Shown: positions 33,462 to 42,028 of the stretch, in pieces | How the letters are laid out: each line of letters begins with the position of its first letter | How positions within the stretch are numbered: the stretch's first letter is position 1 | Origin: Bacillota bacterium | GTDB taxonomy: Bacteria; Bacillota; Sulfobacillia; RBS10-35; JAJYVN01 | Direction: 5' to 3' | DNA: 64,000 nucleotides | Assembly: GCA_021803205.1 (NCBI GenBank) | Contig: JAJZMB010000020.1 | Location: 2,245-66,244, forward strand | Notes under the pieces: model-generated | Seen by the model: only the letters and a program-made list of their open reading frames with translations | What the model was told of the DNA's origin: nothing | Databases searched by the model: none | Program-made: the position numbers and the translations under genes

Positions 33462-35441
33462 GTGCGGCGCAGGCGCCGTGCGCGCGCCCGGGTGATCGGC
33501 ATGGTCAACCTCGGAGAGGCCCTGGACCTGCTCTTTACGCATCTCGGCGACTTCTCCGGCAGCCGCGGGGAAGCCGTTCCGCTGCGTTCCGCCCTGGGAC
33601 GCGTGCTGGCGGCGGATGTGGTCGCCGTACGGCCGGTGCCCGAGGGGCCGCGCGCCGCGATGGACGGCTTCGCCGTCGCCTCGGCCGGTTTGCAGGGCAG
33701 AGGCGCGCCGCGCACCCTGTGCCTGGCAGGGCGGGTACTCGCCGGCGGGATGCCCCCCCCTTTGCCGGCGGGCGGCACGGTGTTCGTGGCCACCGGAGCC
33801 CCGCTCCCGCCTGGCGCCGACGCCGTGGTCCCGCGGGAACTGGCGGCATGGGACGCCGCCGGCCCGGACGGGGGACCGGCCCCCGGGACCGCGGTCACCC
33901 TGCGCCAAAGGGCGACCGCCGGAGACCATGTGATGCCGCCGGGAGAGTGGGTGCCGGCCGGCGCTGTCGTCCTACGCGCCGGCGTCCTGCTCACGCCACC
34001 GGCGCTCGGCCTGCTGGCGACGCTGGGGAAGCGATCCGTGCGCGTCCGCCGCCGCCCGACGGTGGCCATCCTCGCCACCGGGGACGAACTGGTGGCACCG
34101 GGGCGGCCCCTCCCTCCCGGCGGTATTTACGACAGCAACACCGCCATGCTGCAGGCCGCCTGCGCTGCGGCCGGCGCGCGGGCGTCCGTGCTCCCCCGCG
34201 TCCCCGATCACGGCCCGGCGCTGCGCGCCGCCCTGGCCGCCGCCCTGGAACGCGAGCCGGCGCTGGTGCTGACCAGCGGAGGCGTCTCTGTCGGACCGGC
34301 GGACCTTGTGCCCGCGGTGTGGCGCGCACTCGGAGCCGAGGAACTCTTCTGGCGGGTAGCCATCAAGCCCGGCAAACCCGTCTTCGCCGCGCGGCTTGGC
34401 GCCACGGCCGTACTGGGCCTGTCGGGCAGCCCCACGGCGTGTTGGACGGCGTTCCAGGTGCTGGCCGGACCGCTGCTGCGACACTGGGCCGGCCTTTCCC
34501 GACCCTTCCCCGCCCCGCAGCGGGTGCGCCTCACTGATGCGCTGTCCGGGTCGGCTGACATGCTCCGACTCCTCTGGAGCGCCGTCGGCCCGGGCGGCGA
34601 CGCGGCGCCGGCCGTGCGCCGCGCGCCGGGCGTTCTGCTGCAGATGGCCTCTGCCAACGCGCTCCTGCTTCAAGCCGCCGGCTCGGGCCCGCTCGCCGCC
34701 GGTGCGGCGGCCTGGGCGCTACGCCTGGACCGAATCGGGGAGGCGGGCGAGACCGACGCCCGAGCGTTGCTGGCGGCTGCCGCCCGGCCGGGGGCGCTTG
34801 GGGACGGGGGGACCCGAGCGGTCTTCGTTCCGCCGGCACTGCCTCCGGCGCCGCCCGCGGACCAAGCCGGCGCACCCCCGCCGGCCGGTCGGGGCCAGGT
34901 CACCGCGCCGGCCCCCGCCTGGCCGGCGGTTTGCGCCGTGGGCGGTCGCTCCGGTCATGGCAAGACCACCCTGGTCGAGCGCTTGATCGCTGCGTTCACC
35001 GCGGCCGGAGAGCCGGTGGCGACTGTGAAGCACCACGGGCACGGGACCCCGCTCGACGCGCCGGGCAAGGACGGGTTCCGCCACCGGGCAGCCGGGGCGC
35101 GCCTGACGGTGGTGGCGGGAACCGGGGGCATCCTCTGGTCCGAGGCTGTCCCGGGTGATCCGGCGCTGGAGGCCTGGCTGCCGGCATTGCGCGCGCGCGC
35201 CGCCGAAGCGGGCTGCCGCTGGCTCCTGGTCGAGGGCTATCACCAGATGCACCTGCCCCGGGTCGAGGTCCTGGACACGGCGCGGGCGGCTGGCCCCCAC
35301 TGCGCGGTGGGGCACGGCCTGTTCCTCATCGCTGCCACCAACCCCGCCGCCGCCGCCGCGCCGGCGGGTGTGCCCGTGCTGGCGCGCGACGACGTGGCCG
35401 CCGTCGCGGCGGCGATCCGCCGCACCTGCCTGCCCGGATGA
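33462..35441 (+). CDS. MoeA-MobB fusion: molybdopterin molybdenumtransferase and guanine dinucleotide adaptor
   Basis: 659 residues from GTG 33462 with AGGGAGGAGG seven nt upstream. Residues about 15-410 are MoeA (AAMDGFAVAS; VATGAPLPPGADAVV; ILATGDELV; LTSGGVSVGPADLVP; KPGKPVFAARLG; GSPTACWTAF in place of the common GNPVS). A Pro/Ala/Gly linker follows. Residues about 488-655 are MobB, with Walker A GGRSGHGKTTL and VKHHGHG. MoeA inserts molybdate into adenylylated molybdopterin; MobB assists MobA in making the guanine dinucleotide form. Its stop overlaps mobA (ATGA). The fusion couples two successive steps and fits the bis-MGD enzyme encoded at 38840. Confidence 0.92.
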   Translation: MRRRRRARARVIGMVNLGEALDLLFTHLGDFSGSRGEAVPLRSALGRVLAADVVAVRPVPEGPRAAMDGFAVASAGLQGRGAPRTLCLAGRVLAGGMPPPLPAGGTVFVATGAPLPPGADAVVPRELAAWDAAGPDGGPAPGTAVTLRQRATAGDHVMPPGEWVPAGAVVLRAGVLLTPPALGLLATLGKRSVRVRRRPTVAILATGDELVAPGRPLPPGGIYDSNTAMLQAACAAAGARASVLPRVPDHGPALRAALAAALEREPALVLTSGGVSVGPADLVPAVWRALGAEELFWRVAIKPGKPVFAARLGATAVLGLSGSPTACWTAFQVLAGPLLRHWAGLSRPFPAPQRVRLTDALSGSADMLRLLWSAVGPGGDAAPAVRRAPGVLLQMASANALLLQAAGSGPLAAGAAAWALRLDRIGEAGETDARALLAAAARPGALGDGGTRAVFVPPALPPAPPADQAGAPPPAGRGQVTAPAPAWPAVCAVGGRSGHGKTTLVERLIAAFTAAGEPVATVKHHGHGTPLDAPGKDGFRHRAAGARLTVVAGTGGILWSEAVPGDPALEAWLPALRARAAEAGCRWLLVEGYHQMHLPRVEVLDTARAAGPHCAVGHGLFLIAATNPAAAAAPAGVPVLARDDVAAVAAAIRRTCLPG

Positions 35442-36085
35442 GCGTCGGCCGACCCGGAGAGGGGGGGGCGGATCCGGTGCTGGCGGTAATCCTGGCCGGA
35501 GGGGCCAGCCGGCGCATGGGGCGGCCCAAGGCGTGGCTGGAAGTCGGCGGACGGAGCTGCATCGCGCGGGTGTGGGATGCCTGCCGCTCGGCCGGGCTGG
35601 AGGTGGAGTTCCAGGGGACCCTGGCCGGTCTCCGGGAGGCCTTCCCGGAGACCGGCATCCATCCGGATCGCGAGCCGGGGCAGGGACCGCTGGCGGCGCT
35701 GGCCGCTGCGCTTGTGCGCCACCCGGGCCGGGCCGTGCTGCTGGTCGCCTGCGACATGCCGTTTGTCTCCGCCGGCTTCCTGCTCGGGGTGACGGCCGGA
35801 CTGGAGACCGCGGACTGGTCCGTCCCCTGCGACGCAGCGGGCATGCACCCGCTGTGCGCCGCCTACGCCCCCACAACGCTTCCGGCGGCGGAGGCCCTAC
35901 TGGCACGCGGCCGCCGGGACATGCACGCCCTGCTCGCCCACCCCGGACTCCGCGGCTGCCGCGTGGCGCCGCGCCCGGAGTGGGGCGATCCCCGGGCTCT
36001 GCTTTGCAACCTCAACACCCCGGCGGACCTCGAGGATGCCCGGTGCCTGGCGGGGTGCCGCGCGCCCCGGACGGCGGGCCGGTGA
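35438..36085 (+). CDS. mobA: molybdenum cofactor guanylyltransferase MobA
   Basis: 215 residues from ATG 35438, overlapping the MoeA-MobB stop. N-terminal nucleotide-binding loop AVILAGGASRRMGRPKAWLEVGG, with GxxLAGGxSxRMGxxKA pattern, PGQGPLAALAAAL, and metal-binding LLVACDMPF. It transfers GMP from GTP to molybdopterin to form the guanine dinucleotide cofactor, which the oxidoreductase at 38840 needs. Ends 14 bp before the convergent LysR gene. Confidence 0.93.
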   Translation: MSVGRPGEGGADPVLAVILAGGASRRMGRPKAWLEVGGRSCIARVWDACRSAGLEVEFQGTLAGLREAFPETGIHPDREPGQGPLAALAAALVRHPGRAVLLVACDMPFVSAGFLLGVTAGLETADWSVPCDAAGMHPLCAAYAPTTLPAAEALLARGRRDMHALLAHPGLRGCRVAPRPEWGDPRALLCNLNTPADLEDARCLAGCRAPRTAGR

Positions 36086-36099
36086 CGGGACCGCGCGTC

Positions 36100-37017
36100 T
36101 CAACCCTCCGGGCCCGTGGCGGCGACCGCCGCGCGGGCGCGCACATGCGTCATCAGGTTCGCGGCGGCCAGGGACGCAGACCCTCCGCCGCGCCGGGTGA
36201 TCAGCACGATCGGGCGCGGCGGGAAGCTGATCCCCGCCACCCGGCGGGTCACAATCCCGCCCCCGGCAGCCTCGTAGCGCACGGACCGGGCAGCCACCAC
36301 GCCGATGCCGAGACCCGCTGCCACCGCCTGCTTCACCTCTTCGGTGGAACGCATGTGCATACCCACGAGCGGGTGCAGACCCGACTCCTGCAAACGCGCG
36401 ACTATGTATCGGCGCGTCGGCGAGGCATCGTCGCCCGGGAGGATGAAGGTCTCTGCACGCAGATCGGCCGCGGTCAGTGTGGACCGGTCCAGGAGCGGAT
36501 GGCCGGGTGGGAAAATCAAGGTGAAGTCAGCGTTGAGCAGATGTTCTTCCTGGAGGCGTTCGTCATGGCATGGGCCCCAGATCAGGCCCACATCGATCCG
36601 GCCGTGCAGCACGGCTTCGCGCACGCGCTCGGTCAGGTCGGCTTCGACGGTGACCTGCGCCTTGGGATAGCACTGACGAAAGCCATACAGCAGTACCGGC
36701 AGGTAGTAGACGACCCCGGTGGTGCTGGCGCCGACGCGGATGGTGCCGCGTCGCCCGCCCCGATATTCCGCCATGGCCGTTTCGGCCTCGGCGAAGGCGA
36801 CGCGGATACCGGCCGCGTGGCCGTAAAGCGCCACACCGGCCTCGGTCGGCACCAGTTGACGCCCGACGCGCTCGAAGAGGCGGAGTCCGAGTTCGCGTTC
36901 GAGGTCCCGGACCTGCATGCTCACCGCGGGCTGCGTGAGCCTCAGCACCTGCCCGGCGGCAGAGATGCTGCGCTGCTCGTATACGAGGCAGAAGACCTCC
37001 AACTGATGCAGCCGCAC
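36100..37017 (-). CDS. LysR-family transcriptional regulator
   Basis: 305 residues from GTG 37017, GGGGGAGGGG five nt upstream. N-terminal helix-turn-helix is canonical (LHQLEVFCLVYEQRSISAAG, LTQPAVSMQVRDLERELG, LFERVGRQLVPTEAG). A type 2 periplasmic-binding-fold effector domain follows. Divergent from the molybdoenzyme operon with 72 bp between starts, the standard LysR arrangement, so it very likely controls that operon in response to a small ligand. It is closest in character to CysB/CysL/Cbl-like and RbcR-like activators, but the ligand cannot be read off. Confidence 0.95.
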   Translation of the reverse strand: MRLHQLEVFCLVYEQRSISAAGQVLRLTQPAVSMQVRDLERELGLRLFERVGRQLVPTEAGVALYGHAAGIRVAFAEAETAMAEYRGGRRGTIRVGASTTGVVYYLPVLLYGFRQCYPKAQVTVEADLTERVREAVLHGRIDVGLIWGPCHDERLQEEHLLNADFTLIFPPGHPLLDRSTLTAADLRAETFILPGDDASPTRRYIVARLQESGLHPLVGMHMRSTEEVKQAVAAGLGIGVVAARSVRYEAAGGGIVTRRVAGISFPPRPIVLITRRGGGSASLAAANLMTHVRARAAVAATGPEG

Positions 37018-37089
37018 CGCGACCCCTCCCCCGCGCCCGCCTGGGCGGCGCCAGCCCGGCAGTGGACAATCATCAAGAAAGCGTGATAC
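37018..37089. promoter_or_regulatory. 72-bp divergent regulatory region, LysR gene / molybdoenzyme operon
   Basis: This short region must hold the promoters and the LysR-type operator for both directions. It is locally AT-richer toward the right-hand end (ATCATCAAGAAAGCGTGATAC). No clean T-N11-A palindrome could be chosen by eye. Confidence 0.5.
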
Positions 37090-38697
37090 ATGCAGCAGAC
37101 TTTGTCAAAATGGAATGATGCCTCCACCGCGAAGCCTGTCACGGGAGGGGTGTTCTTGACCACCCAGCCGGATGTGGCCCCGCGCCCGGTACTCTGGGGC
37201 AAAGTGCTCGACCAGGACCGCTGCATCGGCTGCCACGCCTGCACCGTGGCCTGCAAGTCGGAGAACGAGGTCTCCATGGGCGTCACGCGCACGTTCATCA
37301 AGCAGGTTGAGATCGGCATGTTTCCCAACGTGCGGCGCCACTTCCAGGTAACGCGCTGCAACCAGTGCACCGACGCGCCGTGCGTGGCGGCCTGCCCGGT
37401 GACGGCGATGTTCCGGCGGCCCGACGGCATCGTGGACTTCGACCGCGAGGTCTGCATCGGTTGCAAGGCCTGTATCGCCGCCTGCCCGTACGACGCCATC
37501 TTCATCGATCCCCAGACCCACAGCGCCGAGAAATGCAACTTCTGCGCCCACCGCATCGACCAGGGACTGCAGCCGGCGTGCGTCGCCGTCTGCCCCGAGG
37601 GCGCGATCATCGTCGGGGACATGAACGACCCCGGCAGCGAGATCAGCCGCATCCTCTCCCGGGAACGCGTGGAGGTACGCAAGCCGCACGCGCGCACCAA
37701 CCCCAAGGTCTTCTACAAGGGTGGGGACGTCGCCGCCCTCGATCCGACGCGCGCCGAAGCGCGCCCGATGTTCAACACGGCCGAAGCCCGGCGGGACGGC
37801 ATGCCGCCCCCGGTGCCCGCCGCGCCGGCGCAGAACGGGATCCGCTCCTCCGCCGCGGCGGTTATCGCCTACGACGATAGTCACACCTTGCCGTGGGACT
37901 GGCGCGTCTCCCTGTACACATGGACCAAGTCGCTCAGCGCCGGTGTGTTCGGCCTGGCCGCCGCGCTCTCCCTGGCGACCGGTCGGGGCGCGAGCCTACA
38001 GGGCACCGCAGCCGCGCTGTCGCTGCTCTTGCTGGTCGCCACGCTCGGCCTGATCGTCGCCGATCTCGAACACCCCTGGCGCTTCTACCGGATCCTGCTG
38101 CGGCCGCAGCCGCGGTCGTGGTTGGCGCGCGGCGCCTTCATCCTGACCGGGTATGCATTGCTGCTCGCGCTCGACCTGCTTGGCACGCTCATCGGCTCGG
38201 GATCGCTGCAGAATGCCCTGCGCGCGCCGGGCATCGTCCTTGGGGCGCTGGCGGCGGCGTACACGGGCTTTCTCTTCGCCCAGTGCCGTGGGCGGGATCT
38301 GTGGCAGAATCCGAGCCTCCCAGTGGCCCTGATCGTGCAGGCGGCTGTGGCCGGGAGCGCGGGGTTGCTGCTCCTTGGCGCCGCGCTCCCGCTCCCGGGC
38401 CCGTGGGCGGCGGCGCTTCCTCCGATCCTGGTGGCGGCCGTCGCCGCACACCTGCTGCTGGTCGCCTCCGACGCAGTAGTGCCCGCGCACACCGGCGACG
38501 CCCTGGCCGCGGGCCGGCAACTCCGGCGCGGGGTCTATGCGGGCTGGTACTGGGTGGGGCTCCTCTGCGGCGCGGTGCTCCCGCTGGTCGGCGCCCTGGC
38601 CGGCGCCGCCGTCCCGGCCGCCGCCCTGGCCCTGCTGGGCCTGTTCCCGTACCAGCACGCCTATGTGCAGGCCGGACAGTCCGTCGCACTGAGTTAG
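37090..38697 (+). CDS. fused four-cluster ferredoxin (DmsB-like) and NrfD-type membrane subunit
   Basis: 535 residues from ATG 37090; a TTG at 37156 with GGGAGGGG five nt upstream is a serious alternative. Residues about 35-200 carry four [4Fe-4S] Cys groups: CIGCHACTVACK, CNQCTDAPCVAACP, CIGCKACIAACP and CNFCAHRIDQGLQPACVAVCP. A linker follows. From about residue 275 there are around eight hydrophobic helices of the NrfD/PsrC/DmsC kind, starting WDWRVSLYTWTKSLSAG. Electron-transfer and quinone-interacting subunits, normally separate, are joined in one chain. It should anchor the molybdoenzyme at 38840 and link it to the quinone pool. No export signal is seen. Confidence 0.9.
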   Translation: MQQTLSKWNDASTAKPVTGGVFLTTQPDVAPRPVLWGKVLDQDRCIGCHACTVACKSENEVSMGVTRTFIKQVEIGMFPNVRRHFQVTRCNQCTDAPCVAACPVTAMFRRPDGIVDFDREVCIGCKACIAACPYDAIFIDPQTHSAEKCNFCAHRIDQGLQPACVAVCPEGAIIVGDMNDPGSEISRILSRERVEVRKPHARTNPKVFYKGGDVAALDPTRAEARPMFNTAEARRDGMPPPVPAAPAQNGIRSSAAAVIAYDDSHTLPWDWRVSLYTWTKSLSAGVFGLAAALSLATGRGASLQGTAAALSLLLLVATLGLIVADLEHPWRFYRILLRPQPRSWLARGAFILTGYALLLALDLLGTLIGSGSLQNALRAPGIVLGALAAAYTGFLFAQCRGRDLWQNPSLPVALIVQAAVAGSAGLLLLGAALPLPGPWAAALPPILVAAVAAHLLLVASDAVVPAHTGDALAAGRQLRRGVYAGWYWVGLLCGAVLPLVGALAGAAVPAAALALLGLFPYQHAYVQAGQSVALS

Positions 38698-38839
38698 GGG
38701 CAGCGGGACGACAGCGAACCCGCCCCCCCGCTGCCGGGCTCCGGTCTTCCGTCCCTCGCGCCCCCACGTCCGGCGGACGACGACCTGGGCGGCTTTGGCG
38801 GCAACTTTGGAGACGTCCACACAGAGGTGGTTGCAGGAC

Positions 38840-41800
38840 ATGGCAGAGAGCATGGCGCGCGGTCCAGCGGCGGTGTCCGGCGGCGGTTTTTTCGAGCGCG
38901 TGCGGCGCTTCACCCTCCGCACCCCGCTGGCGCAGACGGCGGCCGCCCGACGGCAGTCAGCGGCGATCGCTGACGCCGGCGCGGCGCGGATGACCGCAGC
39001 GGCGGACGACGACACGGCGCGGACGGCCATCCATGCGCGCGTGCGCGCTGCGGGCGGGGGTCTCGCCGGCTCGGCCCCCTACAGCCGCTGGGGCGAATGG
39101 TCCGAACTGGACGCGCGCTCCTGGCCGCGGCGGCGCCTGAAGCGCTACGCCCTGATTCCCACCGTATGCTTCAACTGCGAGGCGGCCTGCGGGCTCCTGG
39201 CCTTCGTGGACCAGGAGACGGGCGAGGTGCGCAAGTTCGAGGGCCAGCCCCTGCACCCCGCCAGCCGGGGCCGCAACTGCGCCAAGGGCCCCGCCACCAT
39301 CAACCAGGTGCGCAACCCCGAGCGGATCCTGCATCCCCTGCGCCGCGCCGGGGCGCGCGGCGAAGACCGCTGGGAACAGGTGACCTGGGATCAGGCCCTG
39401 GACGACATTGCCGGCCGCATCCGCGCGGCCATCGTCGCCGATCGGCGGGACCGGGTGGTCTACCACGTCGGCCGACCTGGCGAGGACCTGTTCACAGAAC
39501 GCGTGGTGGCGGCCTGGGGCGTCGACGGCCACAACTCGCACACCAACGTCTGCTCGGCGGGGGCCCGGACCGGCTACCACTACTGGTTCGGCTTCGACCG
39601 GCCCACGCCCGACTACGCCAAGGCGCGCTTCGTGCTCCTGCTCTCCAGCCACCTGGAGTCGGGCCACTACTTCAACCCGCAGGCCCAGCGCATCGGCGAG
39701 GCCCGTCTGGAGGGCAGCAAGGTCGCCGTGATCGACACGCGGCTCAGCAACAGCGCCTCGCAGGCGGACTGGTGGCTGTGTCCCTGGCCGGGGACAGAGG
39801 CGGGGCTGCTCCTTGGCCTGGCGAACCTGCTTTTGCAAAAGGACTGGATCGACCGCGACTTCCTGCGGCGCTGGGTCAACTGGGAGGACCTCCTGGGAGA
39901 CCGAGCGTACCTCGACGACCTGGTGCGCCGCGGCATCCTCGCCCGTGCGCCCGAGGGTCGGGAATTCGAGGACTTCGTGACGCTCCTGCGCGAGATCTAC
40001 GCCCCCTATACCCCCGCGTGGGTCGAGGCCGAGTGCGGGGTGGGCGGCTCGGTCCTGGAGGAGGTGGTCGCGGAGATCCACCGCGCCGGACGCGCCTTTG
40101 TCACCAACGTCTGGCGCAGCGCGGCGGCGGGGCACCTGGGTGGCTGGATGGTGGCCCGGGCCCTGCTCCTGCTGAACGTCCTGGTGGGCGCCATCGGCGA
40201 GCCGGGCAGCGTACTTCCCGCCGGCTGGTGCAAATTCGTGCCCAAGCCGCCCACCGAGCCCGATCCGGTCCGCGTCTGGAACGAACTGCACTTCCCGCGC
40301 ACCTTCCCGCTGGCGAACCTGGAGATGAGCTTCCTCCTGCCGCACCTGATCCAGGAGCAGGATAAGCAGATCGACGTGTACTTCTCCCGGGTCTACAACC
40401 CGGTCTGGACCAATCCCGACGGCTTCAGCTGGATGGAGATGCTGCGGCATCCCGACCGGATCGGGCTGCACGTGGCCCTCACGCCGGTGTGGAGCGAGAC
40501 GGCGATCTTCGCCGACTACGTGCTGCCGATGGGCCTTGGCCCCGAACGGCACGACCTGCACAGCTACGAAACGCACGCGGCACAGTGGATCGGGTTCCGC
40601 CAGCCGGTGGGCCGCGTCTTCCGCGAGTCGCGGGGCGAGCGTTTCGAGCACACCTACGAGGCCAATCCCGGGGAGGTCTGGGAGGAGAACGAGTTCTGGA
40701 TCGAGCTCTCCTGGCGGATCGATCCGGACGGGAGCCTGGGCATCCGCCGCCACTTCAGTTCGCCCTACGACCAAGAGCGCAAGGTGAAGATCGAGGAATA
40801 CTATCGCTGGATCTTCGACAACTCGGTGCCGGGCCTGCACGCCGCCGCCGCGGCAGTGGATGAGCGGCCGCTGGAGTACATGCGCCGCCGCGGCGCGTTC
40901 TGCGTCACCGAGGAGGTGTACCGCCAGCACGAGGAGCCGCTCCCGCTCGCCGTGCTGCAGGGGACCGTGACACACGACGGCGCGGTGTGGGCGGAGAAGG
41001 CACCGCCGCGGGTGAACCTGCGGCCGCAACCCGGTCCCTTCCGCGACGCCGAGGGACGCGTGCGCATCGGCATCCTGCAGGACGGCATCCCGGTGGAGGG
41101 TTTCCCCACCCCCTCCGGGCGCCTTGAGTTCTTGAGCCGTACGCTGCGCGACTGGAACTGGCCCGAGTACGCCATCCCCATCTACCCCCGCGACGCTGCT
41201 CAACGTGCGGCCATGCCGCACCTGGTGAGCCAGGTGCACCACACCTCGGTGCGCCGGGAGGCAGGCGAGTTCGCGCTCCTGCCGACCTTCCGGCTGCCGA
41301 CGCTCATCCATACCCGCACCAACGGGGCGAAGTGGCTGTATGAGATCTCGCAGATCAACCCGGTCTGGATCCACCCGTCCGACGCGGCCCGCATGGGCGT
41401 GGACACCGGCGACCTGGTGCGGGTCGAAACCGAGATCGGCCACTTTGTGGACCGGGCCTGGGTCACCGAGGCCATCCACCCGGGCGTGATCGCCTGCAGC
41501 CACCACCTGGGGCGCTGGCGGCTCCACGACGACCACGGCACCGAACGTTGGAACTCCTCGGTTGTGCACTTGCAGCAGGACGGCTCGCGCTGGCGCCTGA
41601 ACGTCGTCCACGGGGTTCAGCCCTTCCAGAGTTCAGATCCCGACTCGTCCCGCATCTGGTGGAGCGACGGGGGCGTGCATCAGAACCTGATCTTCCCCGT
41701 GCAACCCGACCCCATCAGCGGCCAGCACTGCTGGCACCAGAAGGTGCGCGTGCAGAAGGCACCGTCCACTGCGCACTACGGCGAGATCGAGGTGGACACG

Positions 41801-41932
41801 GCAGCCTCGCGGGCGGTCTACCGGCGCTGGCTCGAACTCTGCCGCCCCGTCTCCGGCAGCGGTAATCTGCGCCGGCCGATCTATATGCTGCGGCCCGTCA
41901 AGCCCCACCCGGACGCCTTCCGACTGCCGTAA
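38840..41932 (+). CDS. bis-MGD molybdopterin oxidoreductase catalytic subunit
   Basis: 1030 residues from ATG 38840; a frame-open TTG at 38795 would add 15 residues. N-terminal [4Fe-4S] site Cys110-x2-Cys113-x3-Cys117...Cys147 (CFNCEAACG, RNCAKG). Cys238 in NVCSAGARTG is in the position of the molybdenum ligand. C-terminal molydopterin-dinucleotide domain with PTFRLPTLIHTRTNGAKWL. No twin-arginine signal, so it probably faces the cytoplasm, unlike DMSO or tetrathionate reductases. Best guesses are a sulfite dehydrogenase (Soe-like) or polysulfide/tetrathionate-type enzyme, chosen from subunit make-up only. It follows the fused ferredoxin/anchor gene and ends in a strong hairpin. Confidence 0.88.
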   Translation: MAESMARGPAAVSGGGFFERVRRFTLRTPLAQTAAARRQSAAIADAGAARMTAAADDDTARTAIHARVRAAGGGLAGSAPYSRWGEWSELDARSWPRRRLKRYALIPTVCFNCEAACGLLAFVDQETGEVRKFEGQPLHPASRGRNCAKGPATINQVRNPERILHPLRRAGARGEDRWEQVTWDQALDDIAGRIRAAIVADRRDRVVYHVGRPGEDLFTERVVAAWGVDGHNSHTNVCSAGARTGYHYWFGFDRPTPDYAKARFVLLLSSHLESGHYFNPQAQRIGEARLEGSKVAVIDTRLSNSASQADWWLCPWPGTEAGLLLGLANLLLQKDWIDRDFLRRWVNWEDLLGDRAYLDDLVRRGILARAPEGREFEDFVTLLREIYAPYTPAWVEAECGVGGSVLEEVVAEIHRAGRAFVTNVWRSAAAGHLGGWMVARALLLLNVLVGAIGEPGSVLPAGWCKFVPKPPTEPDPVRVWNELHFPRTFPLANLEMSFLLPHLIQEQDKQIDVYFSRVYNPVWTNPDGFSWMEMLRHPDRIGLHVALTPVWSETAIFADYVLPMGLGPERHDLHSYETHAAQWIGFRQPVGRVFRESRGERFEHTYEANPGEVWEENEFWIELSWRIDPDGSLGIRRHFSSPYDQERKVKIEEYYRWIFDNSVPGLHAAAAAVDERPLEYMRRRGAFCVTEEVYRQHEEPLPLAVLQGTVTHDGAVWAEKAPPRVNLRPQPGPFRDAEGRVRIGILQDGIPVEGFPTPSGRLEFLSRTLRDWNWPEYAIPIYPRDAAQRAAMPHLVSQVHHTSVRREAGEFALLPTFRLPTLIHTRTNGAKWLYEISQINPVWIHPSDAARMGVDTGDLVRVETEIGHFVDRAWVTEAIHPGVIACSHHLGRWRLHDDHGTERWNSSVVHLQQDGSRWRLNVVHGVQPFQSSDPDSSRIWWSDGGVHQNLIFPVQPDPISGQHCWHQKVRVQKAPSTAHYGEIEVDTAASRAVYRRWLELCRPVSGSGNLRRPIYMLRPVKPHPDAFRLP

Positions 41933-41933
41933 A

Positions 41934-41967
41934 GCGGGCAGGGGGCGGGTGCCCGCCCCCTGCCCGC
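41934..41967 (+). terminator. strong terminator hairpin after the molybdoenzyme gene
   Basis: Perfect 16-bp arms (GCGGGCAGGGGGCGGG and complement) around a TG centre, starting two nt after the stop. No T-run. Also lies downstream of the convergent minus-strand gene at 42029. Confidence 0.7.
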
Positions 41968-42028
41968 CGGTCCCGCTCCCTCCGGACGGGCCTCGGGGTA
42001 GGGCGCCCGGCCGCGGCGCCGGCGGTGG

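Noticed and set aside
38957-41611. Minus-strand open frame of about 880 codons
   Set aside because: Mirror of the molybdoenzyme gene, whose Fe-S and cofactor motifs are all on the plus strand.
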